From Babylonia areolata (taxonomy: Eukaryota > Mollusca > Gastropoda > Neogastropoda > Buccinidae): DNA of 64,000 nucleotides. This document shows, in pieces, positions 34,215 through 45,363 of this stretch. Within the stretch, counting starts at the first letter, position 1, and every line of letters starts with the position of its first letter. Position numbers and translations under genes: made by a program. The DNA is taken from positions 39,147,954 through 39,211,953 of the forward strand of contig NC_134900.1 in NCBI RefSeq assembly GCF_041734735.1. Reading direction: 5' to 3'. Under the pieces are notes generated by a model. The model was not told the DNA's origin. It ran no database searches and saw only the letters and a list, made by a program, of their open reading frames with translations.

Positions 34215-34673
34215 TAGTATTTATATGGTATTGTTTTGCTTTACATTTTGTCACAGCTGTGACAACAGATTTCTTTGTGTGAAATCCAGGCTGCTCTTTG
34301 TGGGGAGAGCGCGTTACTGTAGTGCATCGCTGCCCCCAACCCCCCACCCCACCTCCCCTCACACACCCCTTTTTTTTCTGCCTGCAAGTGTATACATTTA
34401 TATTTTCCTAACATTTTATTACAATCAAAGTGGATTTTTCTACTGCTTTTGCCAGAGATGACCCTGTGGTTGCTTTTGGTTTTTGAATGTGTGCTGAGTG
34501 CTTGCTGCACATGGGACCCGGAATCATCATCTCATCCAATGACTTGCATCCAGACCACCATTCTGGGTCTTGTAGAAGGGGAGAAACTATTGCCCAGTGT
34601 GGGATTCAGTCCATGTGCTCAGATTCTCTTGTTTCCTTGGTGCCATGTGTGACTACAAGGCCATCACTCCCCA
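34215..34673 (-). mobile_element. SINE family B, near full length
   Basis: On the minus strand the head reads GGGGAGTGATGGCCTTGTAG, a diverged box A, followed by a degraded box B near 34600. The body then carries the CAAGACCCAGAATGGTGGTC hairpin, TGGGTCCCATGTGCAGC-like sequence, and the block complementary to ACAGATTTCTTTGTGTG at about 34262. The tail is AT-rich at 34215-34245. This is the most complete family B copy here and the reference for the partial copies at 25339, 27918, 44425, 49905 and 54985. It lies 45 bp after exon 2. Confidence 0.85.
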
Positions 34674-35051
34674 TATTTCATGGGTTCATGGACTGAGGGT
34701 GCTCTGAATTTCTTATAAACTGCTGTAGTTTCATGGGCGGAGAAGACTGGTTGCCAGGTCGTCAGTGGTGTTTACTACGGTCAGAGGCTGTGAGCTAGAA
34801 GAAGACAAGTTTTATATTCCTTGCAAATATATATGCATCATAAACACAAACTTATATCTTCTCAGAAATTGTATATTATTTGTTTCCATCAAATAGAATA
34901 AAATAAACATAAAGACATTCATGTTTAAAAACAAAAACAAAACAAAACAAAAAAACACAAAAAAATTTTTTGCCGTCCTGTTGACTACAGACACAGTGCT
35001 ATTTCAGTGGCTCTACTCTGATATACATATATCACATAGGCTAATGCCACT
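34674..35051. other. Intronic spacer
   Basis: AT-rich unique sequence with an A/C-rich stretch at 34926-34965. No feature was recognised. Confidence 0.4.
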
Positions 35052-36811
35052 TGTCCTGAATCCCCTGCATGGCCACAGCCAGGTTAGGAAGCTGCAGTCC
35101 CAGTGTCTTCAGTCCTGAATCCCCTGCATGGCCACAGCCAGGTTAGGAAGCTGCAGTCCCTGTGCCTTCAGTCCTGAATCCCCTACATGGCCACAGCCAG
35201 GTTAGGAAGCTGCAGTCCCGTGCCTTCAGTCCTGAATCCCCTACATGGCCACAGCCAGGTTAGGAAGCTGCAGTGCCAGTGCCTTCAGTCCAGAATCCCC
35301 TACATGGCCACAGCCAGGAGGTTAGGAAGCTGCAGTCCCTGTGCCTTCAGTCCTGAATCCCCTACATGGCCACAGCCAGGAGGTTAGGAAGCTGCAGTCC
35401 CTGTGCCTTCAGTCCTGAATCCCCTACATGGCCACAGCCAGGAGGTTAGGAAGCTGTAGTGCCAGTGCCTTCAGTCCTGAATCCCCTACATGGCCACAGC
35501 CAGGTTAGGAAGCTGCAGTCCCAGTGCCTTCAGTCCTGAATCCCCTACATGGCCACAGCCAGGAGGTTAGGAAGCTGCAGTCCCAGTGCCTTCAGTCCTG
35601 AATCCCCTACATGGCCACAGCCAGGAGGTTAGGAAGCTGCAGTCCCAGTGCTTCAGTCCTGAATCCCCAACATGGCCACAGCCAGGTTAGAAAGCTGCAG
35701 TCCCTGTGCCTTCAGTCCTGAATCCCCTACATGGCCACAGCCAGGTTAGGAAGCTGTAGTGCCAGTGCCTTCAGTCCTGAATCCCCTACATGGCCACAGC
35801 CAGGTTAGAAAGCTGCAGTCCCTGTGCCTTCAGTCCTGAATCCCCTACATGGCCACAGCCAGGTTAGGAAGCTGTAGTGCCAGTGCCTTCAGTCCTGAAT
35901 CCCCTACATGGCCACAGCCAGGTTAGGAAGCTGCAGTCCCTGTGCCTTCAGTCCTGAATTCCCTACATGGCCACAGCCAGGAGGTTAGGAAGCTGCAGTC
36001 CCCTTGCCTTCAGTCCTGAATCCCCTACATGGCCACAGCCAGGAGGTTAGGAAGCTGCAGTCCCCTTGCCTTCAGTCCTGAATTCCCTACATGGCCACAG
36101 CCAGGTTAGGAAGCTGCAGTCCCAGTGCCTTCAGTCCTGAATCCCCTACATGGCCACAGCTAGGAGGTTAGGAAGCTGTAGTCCCTGTGCCTTCAGTCCT
36201 GAATCCCCTACATGGCCACAGCCAGGTTAGGAAGCTGCAGTCCCCTTGCCTTCAGTCCTGAATCCCCTACATGGCCACAGCCAGGTTAGGAAGCTGCAGT
36301 CCCCTTGCCTTCAGTCCTGAATCCCCTACATGGCCACAGCCAGGTTAGGAAGCTGCAGTCCCAGTGCCTTCAGTCCTGAATCCCCTACATGGCCACAGCC
36401 AGGAGGTTAGGAAGCTGCAGTCCCCTTGCCTTCAGTCCTGAATTCCCTACATGGCCACAGCCAGGAGGTTAGGAAGCTGCAGTCCCCTTGCCTTCAGTCC
36501 TGAATCCCCTACATGGCCACAGCCAGGAGGTTAGGAAGCTGCAGTCCCTGTGCCTTCAGTCCTGAATCCCCTACATGGCCACAGCCAGGAGGTTAGGAAG
36601 CTGCAGTCCCCTTGCCTTCAGTCCTGAATCCCCTACATGGCCACAGCCAGGAGGTTAGGAAGCTGCAGTCCCTGTGCCTTCAGTCCTGAATCCCCTACAT
36701 GGCCACAGCCAGGAGGTTAGGAAGCTGCAGTCCCTGTGCCTTCAGTCCTGAATCCCCTACATGGCCACAGCCAGGAGGTTAGGAAGCTGCAGTCCCAGTG
36801 CCTTCAGTCCA
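35052..36811. repeat. 59/62-bp minisatellite, about 29 copies
   Basis: The unit contains CAGTCCTGAATCCCCTACAT, GGCCACAGCCAGGAGGTTAG and GAAGCTGCAGTCCC. Two length classes differ by one AGG triplet (AGGTTAGG 59 bp, AGGAGGTTAGG 62 bp). A second variable site is CCCAG/CCCTG/CCCCT before TGCCTTCAG. The triplet-bearing class dominates the right half. Confidence 0.96.
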
Positions 36812-38072
36812 CATGACAGTTTGTATCAGTGTTGCTGTGCTGTGAGGCCATCGTCCAGAGGAGACACCACACTGAACAAGCATACACAGGACACCACACA
36901 CTAAGCCTTCTCTCTGCATTTTTCACACACACACACACACACACACACAACAGAGACGATATTCATATTTTGAATCTAATTTGAAGTTTCACTATGTTCT
37001 GTTTAATTATTTATAGTCTAAGGAGTTGCTGTTAGCAGAGTGTACTCATGTCCAGTTCATTGAAAAGCACTAAGGTTGTATTGACTGTACATTGTGTACA
37101 TTGATTATCCCCTAAAGAGAAATGCGGTAGGACAGAAATAAAGCATTTGAAAGAAAACAGTAAAACAAAGCCTCCGACCGTGCTGAAGAGAAAACATTGA
37201 ATAAACCTAAAATAAACAAAAAACTGTGACAACCCTCTCCCCACTTTGTAAATAACAAAAAACTTGAGGGTCAGATTGAAACGTTGGATTAGAAAAGTGG
37301 GAGTGTGATTGGTTTGGAAGACAGAAATTTCACTGGAAGGATCAGTTCGACGAAAAGTTGAGAAAGAAAGCTGAAAACAACAGCAGAAATAATTAAACCT
37401 CTCACTCCACCTTCTGCAGCTGAAGTTCTGTTTAAAAAAAAGTAAAGTAAGAAAGAAGAAACTAATCTCCTACAGAGAATGGATGCAATAGTTAGGACTC
37501 CTTGGTTTTTGCTCCCATCTTCACTCTCAAGAGACCATTCAGCCTTGAACTCAAATTAAGAAGTGAAAAAGTGACGTGAACGGAAATGGTGTGATTTGGA
37601 AGAATGCCTCCTGGCATCCAGCAGATTAAGGGAAGAGTTGGAGGGGAGAGGGGTGGGGAGAGGGCAGAAAGAAAACTATCACAGAAAGATGGAGAGTGTA
37701 TGGGGAAGGGGCTTGGTATGGAGAATCCGAAGTTTCAACAAATCAAAAAGGGGTTAAAAAATGAAAAGAAAAAAAGACTCTCTAGGTTCACGGTGATTTA
37801 TGAATGTGTCTTGCAGATCCAATGCCATCCAAGTGTGTAGGGTTAGACAGGGATAATGAAACATGCTAGTTGGAAAAAACACAACACTCAACAACAACAA
37901 CACAAAAGAAGAAATGAGAAAGAAAAAAAAGACATGGGCCCTGTAAGACCCAGACTATTTGCCCTGTAAGACCCAGACTTTGAACTGAAAGAAAAAAAGA
38001 CATGGGCCCTGTAAGACCCAGACTATTTGAACTGAAAGGGGAAAAACAGATACTCAGGGGACCCACACGATA
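36812..38072. other. CADPS intron 2 spacer
   Basis: AT- and purine-rich unique sequence with (CA)n at 36925-36949. A short local duplication at 37932-38030 contains GACATGGGCCCTGTAAGACC two to three times. No coding signal. Confidence 0.5.
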
Positions 38073-39126
38073 GAGTGGATTGTGTCGACCTTAGTGACTA
38101 CTGACGAAAGTGGATTGTGTCGACCTTAGTGACTACTGATGAAAGTGGATTGTGTCGACCTTAGTGACTACTGATGAAAGTGGATTGTGTCGACCTTAGT
38201 GACTACTGACGAAAGTGGATTGTGTCGACCTTAGTGACTACTGATGAAAGTGGATTGTGTCAGCCTTAGTGACTGCTGATGAAAGTGGATTGTGTCGGCC
38301 TTAGTGACTACTGATGAAAGTGGATTGTGTCGACCTTACTGACTACTGATGAAAGTGGATTGTGTTGACCTTACTGACTACTGATGAAAGTGGATTGTGT
38401 TGACCTTACTGACTACTGATGAAAGTGGATTGTGTCGACCTTAGTGACTACTGACGAAAGTGGATTGTGTTGACCTTACTGACTACTGATGAAAGTGGAT
38501 TGTGTTGACCTTACTGACTACTGATGAAAGTGGATTGTGTTGACCTTACTGACTACTGATGAAAGTGGATTGTGTCGACCTTAGTGACTACTGATGAAAG
38601 TGGATTGTGTCGGCCTTAGTGACTACTGATGAAAGTGGATTGTGTCGGCCTTAGTGACTACTGACGAAAGTGGATTGTGTCGACCTTAGTGACTACTGAT
38701 GAAAGTGGATTGTGTCGGCCTTAGTGACTACTGATGAAAGTGGATTGTGTCGACCTTACTGACTACTGATGAAAGTGGATTGTGTCGAACTTACTGACTA
38801 CTGATGAAAGTGGATTGTGTCGACCTTACTGACTACTGATGAAAGTGGATTGTGTCGGCCTTAGTGACTACTGATGAAAGTGGATTGTGTCGACCTTACT
38901 GACTACTGATGAAAGTGGATTGTGTCGACCTTACTGACTACTGACGAAAGTGGATTGTGTCGACCTTAGTGACTACTGATGAAAGTGGATTGTGTCGACC
39001 TTAGTGACTACTGATGAAAGTGGATTGTGTCGACCTTACTGACTACTGATGAAAGTGGATTGTGTCGACCTTAGTGACTACTGATGAAAGTGGATTGTGT
39101 CGGCCTTACTGACTACTGATGAAAGT
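38073..39126. repeat. 35-bp minisatellite, about 30 copies
   Basis: The unit contains GAAAGTGGATTGTGTCGACC and TTAGTGACTACTGAT. Variants are GTCGACC, GTTGACC or GTCGGCC, and TTAGTGAC or TTACTGAC. These form short runs rather than being scattered, a sign of multi-unit duplication. Confidence 0.96.
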
Positions 39127-39370
39127 TTGTAACATGGCTACATGATTCCATGCATTTGTCAGCCTGGATTGATGAAATGATCCAAATGACTATGATTATA
39201 TGAATGAATTAAAGGGAACAAATGTCCATTTGTATTTGTGTTAGAGTGCATTATCCAGCTTGTGAGTGGTATTTTATCAAATGTTCTGATCACTTTTTGA
39301 ATTAAAATTTTAAGAGCAACATTAGTTCTAATAGTTCCCCCATTTCATTTCAATCCCTTGCTTTCGCTTT

Positions 39371-39401
<31 letters not shown>

Positions 39402-39867
39402 ACTCACACACACACACACACATTTGGTGATTTACTTTATGCATGCATATAAGATATGTATACTTAAAAGAAGATTAATGTGACTTATCTTTTCATTTTG
39501 ACCTGCTCTGCTTAGAAAAAACAACAACAATAGAACCAAATGAAATGCCTTCTCAGAAATGCTTGTATTGCCTGTTAGTTTTAATGTCATGGTATACCCA
39601 TGATTATTGGATGTGGAGACTTCCCAGGTACTGAGAAATGACTGATGAAATTTTGGTAACCAGCATTATGAAATGGGTTTCACAGTATCACTGTCAGCAT
39701 GTAACAGAAAGACCACCACTTAGCTACAGTAACTGAGGAAGGAAAAAAGGATTACAACATAAAGGATACTGTCCTTTTTTTCTAATTGTTTTTTAATTGA
39801 AATGTGATGATTACATAAAAAGTGGACATTTCCCTATGGTGATCCTTTTACATTTTTTTGCTCGTCA

Positions 39868-39903
<36 letters not shown>

Positions 39904-40106
39904 CAAGGGATTGAAATGAAATAGTGACAATTACTGTTCATTGAAATAAAGAAGTGATAATAATATCACTGATGATGAGAAATATTTAAATAATCAGTTT
40001 ACATTTTTTTGTTTGTCGCTTTGTGTCTGTGTGTGTGTGTTTATGTATGTTTGTGTGTGCATGCATGCACACGTGTGTGTGACTATGTGATGTATGTGTG
40101 GTCCAG
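39127..40106. other. CADPS intron 2 right part, TG-rich before exon 3
   Basis: AT-rich unique sequence with (CA)n at 39372-39421 and (GT)n at 39872-39899. The last 90 bp before exon 3 are TG-rich and include short (CA/TG) palindromes such as GCATGCATGC. Confidence 0.55.
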
Positions 40107-40273
40107 ACACGGCAGCACCCCAAGTTTGTGGTGAAGGAGATGGAGAGCATGTACATGGAGGACCTGCGATCGTCCATCAACCTGCTGAAGTCCAACCTGG
40201 AGAGCCTCCCGGTGTCCAAGGGCGGCACCGACTCCAAGTCTTCCCTGCCACAGAGACTAAAGCGATACAACAG
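40107..40273 (+). CDS. CADPS: CADPS exon 3 (residues 305-359 plus two bases)
   Basis: 167 nt, from acceptor GTGGTCCAG (ending 40106) to donor GTGGGG at 40274; starts in phase 0 and ends two bases into a codon. It encodes [40 protein letters not shown] and [15 protein letters not shown], matching vertebrate KFPKFVSKEMENMYIEEL and NLLMANLESMPVSKGG. The donor is G-rich and weak after +2, and both sides of the exon are TG repeats. Skipping would shift the frame. Confidence 0.95.
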
Positions 40274-40285
40274 GTGGGGGCAGCA

Positions 40286-40922
40286 GTGTGTGTGTGTGTG
40301 TGTGTCACTGTGTGTGTGTGTGTGTCATACTGTATGTATGTGTGTTGTCTCTTTGTATGTGTGGCTTTGTGTGTGTGTGTGTCACTGTGTGTGTGTGGTG
40401 TCATCTCTTTGTGTGTGTGTGTGTGTAGGTTGTGTGTCAGTGTGTGTGTTGTCTCTTTGTGTGTGTGTGTGTTGGTTGTGTGTCAGTGTGTGTGTTGTTG
40501 TCTCTGTGTGTGTGTGTAGATTGTGTGTCAATGTGTGTGTTGTCTCTTTGTGTGTGTATGTGTTTGTGTGTTGGTTGTGTGTTGTGTGTGTGTTGTCTCT
40601 TTGTGTGTGTGTGTATGTGTGTGTGTTGGTTGTGTGTCAGTGTGTGTGTTGTGTGTCAGTGTGTGCGTTGTCTCTTTGTGTGTGTGTGTGTGTGTGTGTT
40701 GGTTGTGTGTCAGTGTGTGTGTTGTCTCTTTGTGTGTGTCAGTGTGTGTGTTGTCTCTTGTGTGTGTGTCAATGTGTGTGTTGTCTCTTTGTGTGTGTGT
40801 GTGTGTGTGTGTTGGTTGTGTGTCAGTGTGTGTGTTGTCTCTTTGTGTGTGTCAGTGTGTGTGTTGTCTCTTTGTGTGTGTGTGTGTGTGTGTTGTCTCT
40901 TTGTGTGTGTGTGTGTGTGTGT
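40286..40922. repeat. Long degenerate TG tract after exon 3
   Basis: About 640 bp of (TG)n interrupted by TCTCTT, TCAG and TTGG words that recur every 40-100 bp, giving a loose minisatellite of GTTGGTTGTGTGTCAGTGTG and GTTGTCTCTTTGTGTG. Frames reading V/C/L/S through it are artefacts. Confidence 0.9.
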
Positions 40923-41285
40923 GGAGGAAGGGGAGGTTCATGTGTGAAATGCATATGTGTTGTTTTGTTTTTTATTCTTTTATTTTTCTGGAATGTGAAA
41001 GTCCTGCTTTTGTCTTTGATAACTGGTTGGAATTTTGTGTGTGTATGTGATTATAATACAATAGACACTGTAGTGACTTATCATGATTATTAGTCATAGT
41101 AAACATACTAGTGGTTGTAGTAGTAGTCATAGAGGTAGTGGTAGTCATTATAGATGTTGCTGTTGTAGTTACAGCAGCAACAGAAGTGGCATTTTGTGTT
41201 TTAATGTAAATTCAAGGTATTGCATTTTTCCTCGTGAAATATGCAATTTATTTAGCTCCAATCATAAAGGTTAGAAGGTTGGAAG

Positions 41286-41605
41286 ACCCACAAAAAAAGG
41301 GGGGGGGGGGGGGGGGGAAGAGAGAAGATAATTTAGTTCCTCAACATCTCCACACTAATCAAGGGTGGGGGGGAAAAAGAGAGAAGATAATTTAGTTCAA
41401 CATCTCCACACTAATCAAGGGTGGGGGGGAAAAAGAGAGAAGATAATTTAGTTCCTCAACATCTCCACACTAATCAACTAAGGGTGGGGGGGGGGGGGGG
41501 AGAGAAGATAATTTAGTTCCTCAACATCTCCACACTAATCAACTAAGGGTGGGGGAAAAAAGAGAAGATAATTTAGTTCCTCAACATCTCCACACTAATC
41601 AAGGA

Positions 41606-41636
<31 letters not shown>

Positions 41637-41655
41637 ATAATTTAGTTCCTCAACA
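41286..41655. repeat. About 60-bp tandem repeat with long G runs, 6 copies
   Basis: Units share GAGAAGATAATTTAGTTCCT and CAACATCTCCACACTAATCA, separated by G homopolymers of about 6 to 23 bases (longest at about 41301-41317 and 41606-41627). The unit sequence is well conserved while the G run varies. One unit lacks CCT of TTCCTC. Confidence 0.93.
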
Positions 41656-42169
41656 TATCCACACTTATCAGTGGTCCACAGTTATCCTCTCCCATGTCCT
41701 GTAAAAAAAAAAAATATTATTAATTTTTTTTAAGTTTCCAAATATTTTTTATTGATTCATTTTCTGAATTTGAGTACAGTGTACAAAAACACTATACTGT
41801 GCAATATAGATGCATCACATCAAAACAACACATTAAAAGATGAAGAAGAAGATGAAGAAATACATGACATACATGGACAATATGGAGCAGAATTTTTTTT
41901 TTCCACTGTCAACATATACATTTCGTCTGTGCCTCAGAAAATTTAAACTGTAGACACATTATACACTTAATCTGTGCCGCACAAAAATATAAACTTTGAA
42001 GGACATGATGAAATAAAGAACTAGGATTTGTTATTAGGACAATCATAACCATTGTCTTTAGCATCACTGACCTTTTCTGTTTTATTTTTTCTTTTCCCTC
42101 TTTCCTTCATTGTGGTAAATGGTTTTTACCAGAACGACAGAGGGAAGGAAGAGCAAGAACAATTACTGC
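41656..42169. other. Intronic spacer
   Basis: AT-rich unique sequence. No feature was recognised. Confidence 0.4.
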
Positions 42170-44020
42170 AGTTGATGAAAGACAAAGGGAAACAACTACA
42201 GTAAATGAAAGACAAAGGGAAACAACAACAGTAAATGAAAGACAAAGGAAAACAACAACAACAGTAAATGAAAGACAAAGGGAAACAACAACAACAACAG
42301 TAAATGAAAGACAAAGGGAAACAACAACAACAGTAAATGAAAGACAAAGGGAAACAACAACAGTAAATGAAAGACAAAGGGAAACAACAACAGTAAATGA
42401 AAGACAAAGGGAAACAACAACAGTAAATGAAAGACAAAGGGAAACAACAACAGTAAATGAAAGACAAAGGGAAACAACAACAACAGTAAATGAAAGACAA
42501 AGGGAAACAACAACAGTAAATGAAAGACAAAGGGAATCAACAACAACAACAGTAAATGAAAGACAAAGGGAAACAACAACAGTAAATGAAAGACAAAGGG
42601 AATCAACAACAACAGTAAATGAAAGACAAAGGGAAACAACAACAACAACAGTAAATGAAAGACAAAGGGAAACAACAACAGTAAATGAAAGACAAAGGGA
42701 ATCAACAACAACAACAGTAAATGAAAGACAAAGGGAATCAACAACAACAGTAAATGAAAGACAAAGGGAAACAACAACAAAGGGAAACAACAACAACAAC
42801 AACAGTAAATGAAAGACAAAGGGAAACAACAACAACAGTAAATGAAAGACAAAGGGAAACAACAACAACAGTAAATGAAAGACAAAGGGAAACAACAACA
42901 ACAACAGTAAATGAAAGACAAAGGGAAACAACAACAACAACAACAGTAAATGAAAGACAAAGGGAAACAACAACAACAACAACAGTAAATGAAAGACAAA
43001 GGGAAACAACAACAACAACAGTAAATGAAAGACAAAGGGAAACAACAACAACAACAGTAAATGAAAGACAAAGGGAAACAACAACAACAGTAAATGAAAG
43101 ACAAAGGGAAACAACAACAACAACAACAGTAAATGAAAGACCAAGGGAAACAACAACAGTAAATGAAAGACAAAGGGAAGCAACAACAACAACAACAGTA
43201 AATGAAAGACAAAGGGAAACAACGACAGTAAATGAAAGACAAAGGGAAACAACAACAACAACAGTAAATGAAAGACAAAGGGAAACAACAACAGTAAATG
43301 AAAGACAAAGGGAAACAACAACAACAGTAAATGAAAGACAAAGGGAAACAACAACAGTAAATGAAAGACAAAGGGAAACAACAACAGTAAATGAAAGACA
43401 AAGGGAAACAACAACAACAACAACAGTAAATGAAAGACAAAGGGAAACAACAACAACAACAGTAAATGAAAGACAAAGGGAAACAACAACAACAGTAAAT
43501 GAAAGACAAAGGGAAACAACAACGACAACAGTAAATGAAAGACAAAGGGAAACAACAACAACAACAACAGTAAATGAAAGACAAAGGGAAACAACAACAG
43601 TAAATGAAAGACAAAGGGAAACAACAACAACAACAGTAAATGAAAGACAAAGGGAAACAACAACAACAACAGTAAATGAAAGACAAAGGGAAACAACAAC
43701 AACAACAGTAAATGAAAGACAAAGGGAAACAACAACAACAACAACAGTAAATGAAAGACAAAGGGAAACAACAACAACAACAACAGTAAATGAAAGACAA
43801 AGGGAAACAACAACAACAAAAGACAAAGGGAAACAACAACAACAGTAAATGAAAGACAAAGGGAAACAACAACAACAAAAGACAAAGGGAAACAACAACA
43901 ACAGTAAATGAAAGACAAAGGGAAACAACAACAACAACAGTAAATGAAAGACCAAGGGAAACAACAACAACAGTAAATGAAAGACAAAGGGAAACAACAA
44001 CAACAGTAAATGAAAGACAA
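42170..44020. repeat. Composite array: 24-bp core plus variable (CAA)n, about 52 copies
   Basis: Each unit has core GTAAATGAAAGACAAAGGGA followed by (AAC)2 to (AAC)6. Length classes differ by whole triplets, so the reading frame is kept. All three minus-strand frames and one plus-strand frame stay open for 130 to 645 codons (plus frame: VNERQRETTT type). Twice (43815-43880) the GTAAATG part is missing. No splice or start context supports translation. Confidence 0.95.
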
Positions 44021-44424
44021 ACAAAGAAAAAGAGAAAGAAACAAAGAAGAAAACAGTTTGTGCCACAGCTATCCACTGCCCTGTCGTATAGTGTATTTCA
44101 GTGGTGAAAGGTGCATGAGCCGCTGCTTTTCCTGTGATTGTGTTCAGGACACTTCATGGAATTGATGATGTGCACTGTCGCCAATTAGGCCTGCATGATG
44201 AAGGTTTACTGGTATGCGTTTGATGAGCATTCATCAAAGTATTTCTGGACCTGGTGTGTTTATTCTGAATCCAGACATGGAGCAAAATTAGCAAACAGCA
44301 AAGACAGAAGATGGTGACGGTGATGGTGTTAATCATCATCATTATGAATTGCATTCTCTTTAGTTACTTGTGTAGCTGTTTGTGTCTTTCACTTTCAGTT
44401 TCACAAGAACTAGATCAGTGGCAA

Positions 44425-44570
44425 AATCAGATTGTATTGTAATGTATTGTATTGTATTGTACTGTACTGTACTGTACCTGAATCACAGCACATTTCTCCA
44501 TGTGGAAAATGGTGTGCTGTGCCCAGTGAGAGTGCATGGCCATCATCTTGCACCTCCCTTTCCCGCCTGT
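44425..44570 (-). mobile_element. SINE family B, 3' fragment
   Basis: The + strand has an (ATTGT)n tail at 44432-44476, then GAATCACAGCACATTTCTCC and a GCTGTGCCCAGTGAGAGTGC block. These correspond to the complement of the family B 3' end and tail. Divergence is higher than in the other copies. Confidence 0.65.
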
Positions 44571-44649
44571 TGTATGGATTTTTTGGCATATTGTTGTTGA
44601 CTGTGTGTGTTTGCACACAATGCGAGTCTGTGTAATAACCATGTGTGTC

Positions 44650-44652
44650 AGT

Positions 44653-44702
<50 letters not shown>

Positions 44703-44975
44703 CATGCGTGTAGGTGTGTGTATGTGTAGGTGTTTGTGTGTGTCTGTGTGTGTGTGTCTGTGTCTGTGTTTGTGTGTGTCTATATCTGTGTGTGTGTGTG
44801 TCCATGGTAATCTGTTAGTTTAACAAATTCAGATTAAAAACTTCTCTGGAAATAACATACGGATACATGCTTGCACATTTACATGCTCACACATATGCAC
44901 ACATGTACACAAATACACATATGCACATGCACACACATACGCGCATACACAGACAGGCGCGCATGCGCGTGCGCG

Positions 44976-45015
<40 letters not shown>

Positions 45016-45020
45016 GAGAA
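44650..45020. repeat. TG, CA and CG microsatellite cluster
   Basis: (TG)n variants span 44654-44802 and CA-rich sequence with (CG)n patches spans 44872-45016. The block at about 44955-45016 is long alternating purine-pyrimidine. Unique C-rich sequence follows to about 45360. Confidence 0.88.
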
Positions 45021-45363
45021 ATTCTAATAGCTTCAAGGAGTAGCAGCAGCAGTAGACGTAAGCCCCCACCCTCCCATCACACAGACACACACACACAATG
45101 AATAACAATCTGCCCCTTTGCTGCAATGTTTAGGGATTCGATGCCAAAATAACCTGCTGGACACTTTTTCTGGAGGAAAGCAAGGGGAATAATCTCCCCC
45201 CCCCCACCCCACAGCCCCCAATCAATCAATACATACCTATTGTGCCCTCTCCCAGGCCCCCAGTCTCCTACCCCTCTTCCTCCCACCCTCCCCAGCTGCT
45301 CTGTCTCAAACTGTTGTACACTGATGCCTGACTGCAACAATGGGGTAGTGGGTGTGGGTGAGG

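Noticed and set aside
40094-41093. Open frame of 331 codons running from CADPS exon 3 into the TG repeat
   Set aside because: The part after 40273 reads valine-cysteine repeats from TG dinucleotides. CADPS continuity requires splicing at 40273 to 61981.
42107-44044. Minus-strand open frame of 645 codons (leucine, phenylalanine, valine rich) and related frames on both strands
   Set aside because: The frame exists only because every repeat unit is a multiple of three and lacks stops. There is no promoter, splice or family evidence, and several frames are open at once.
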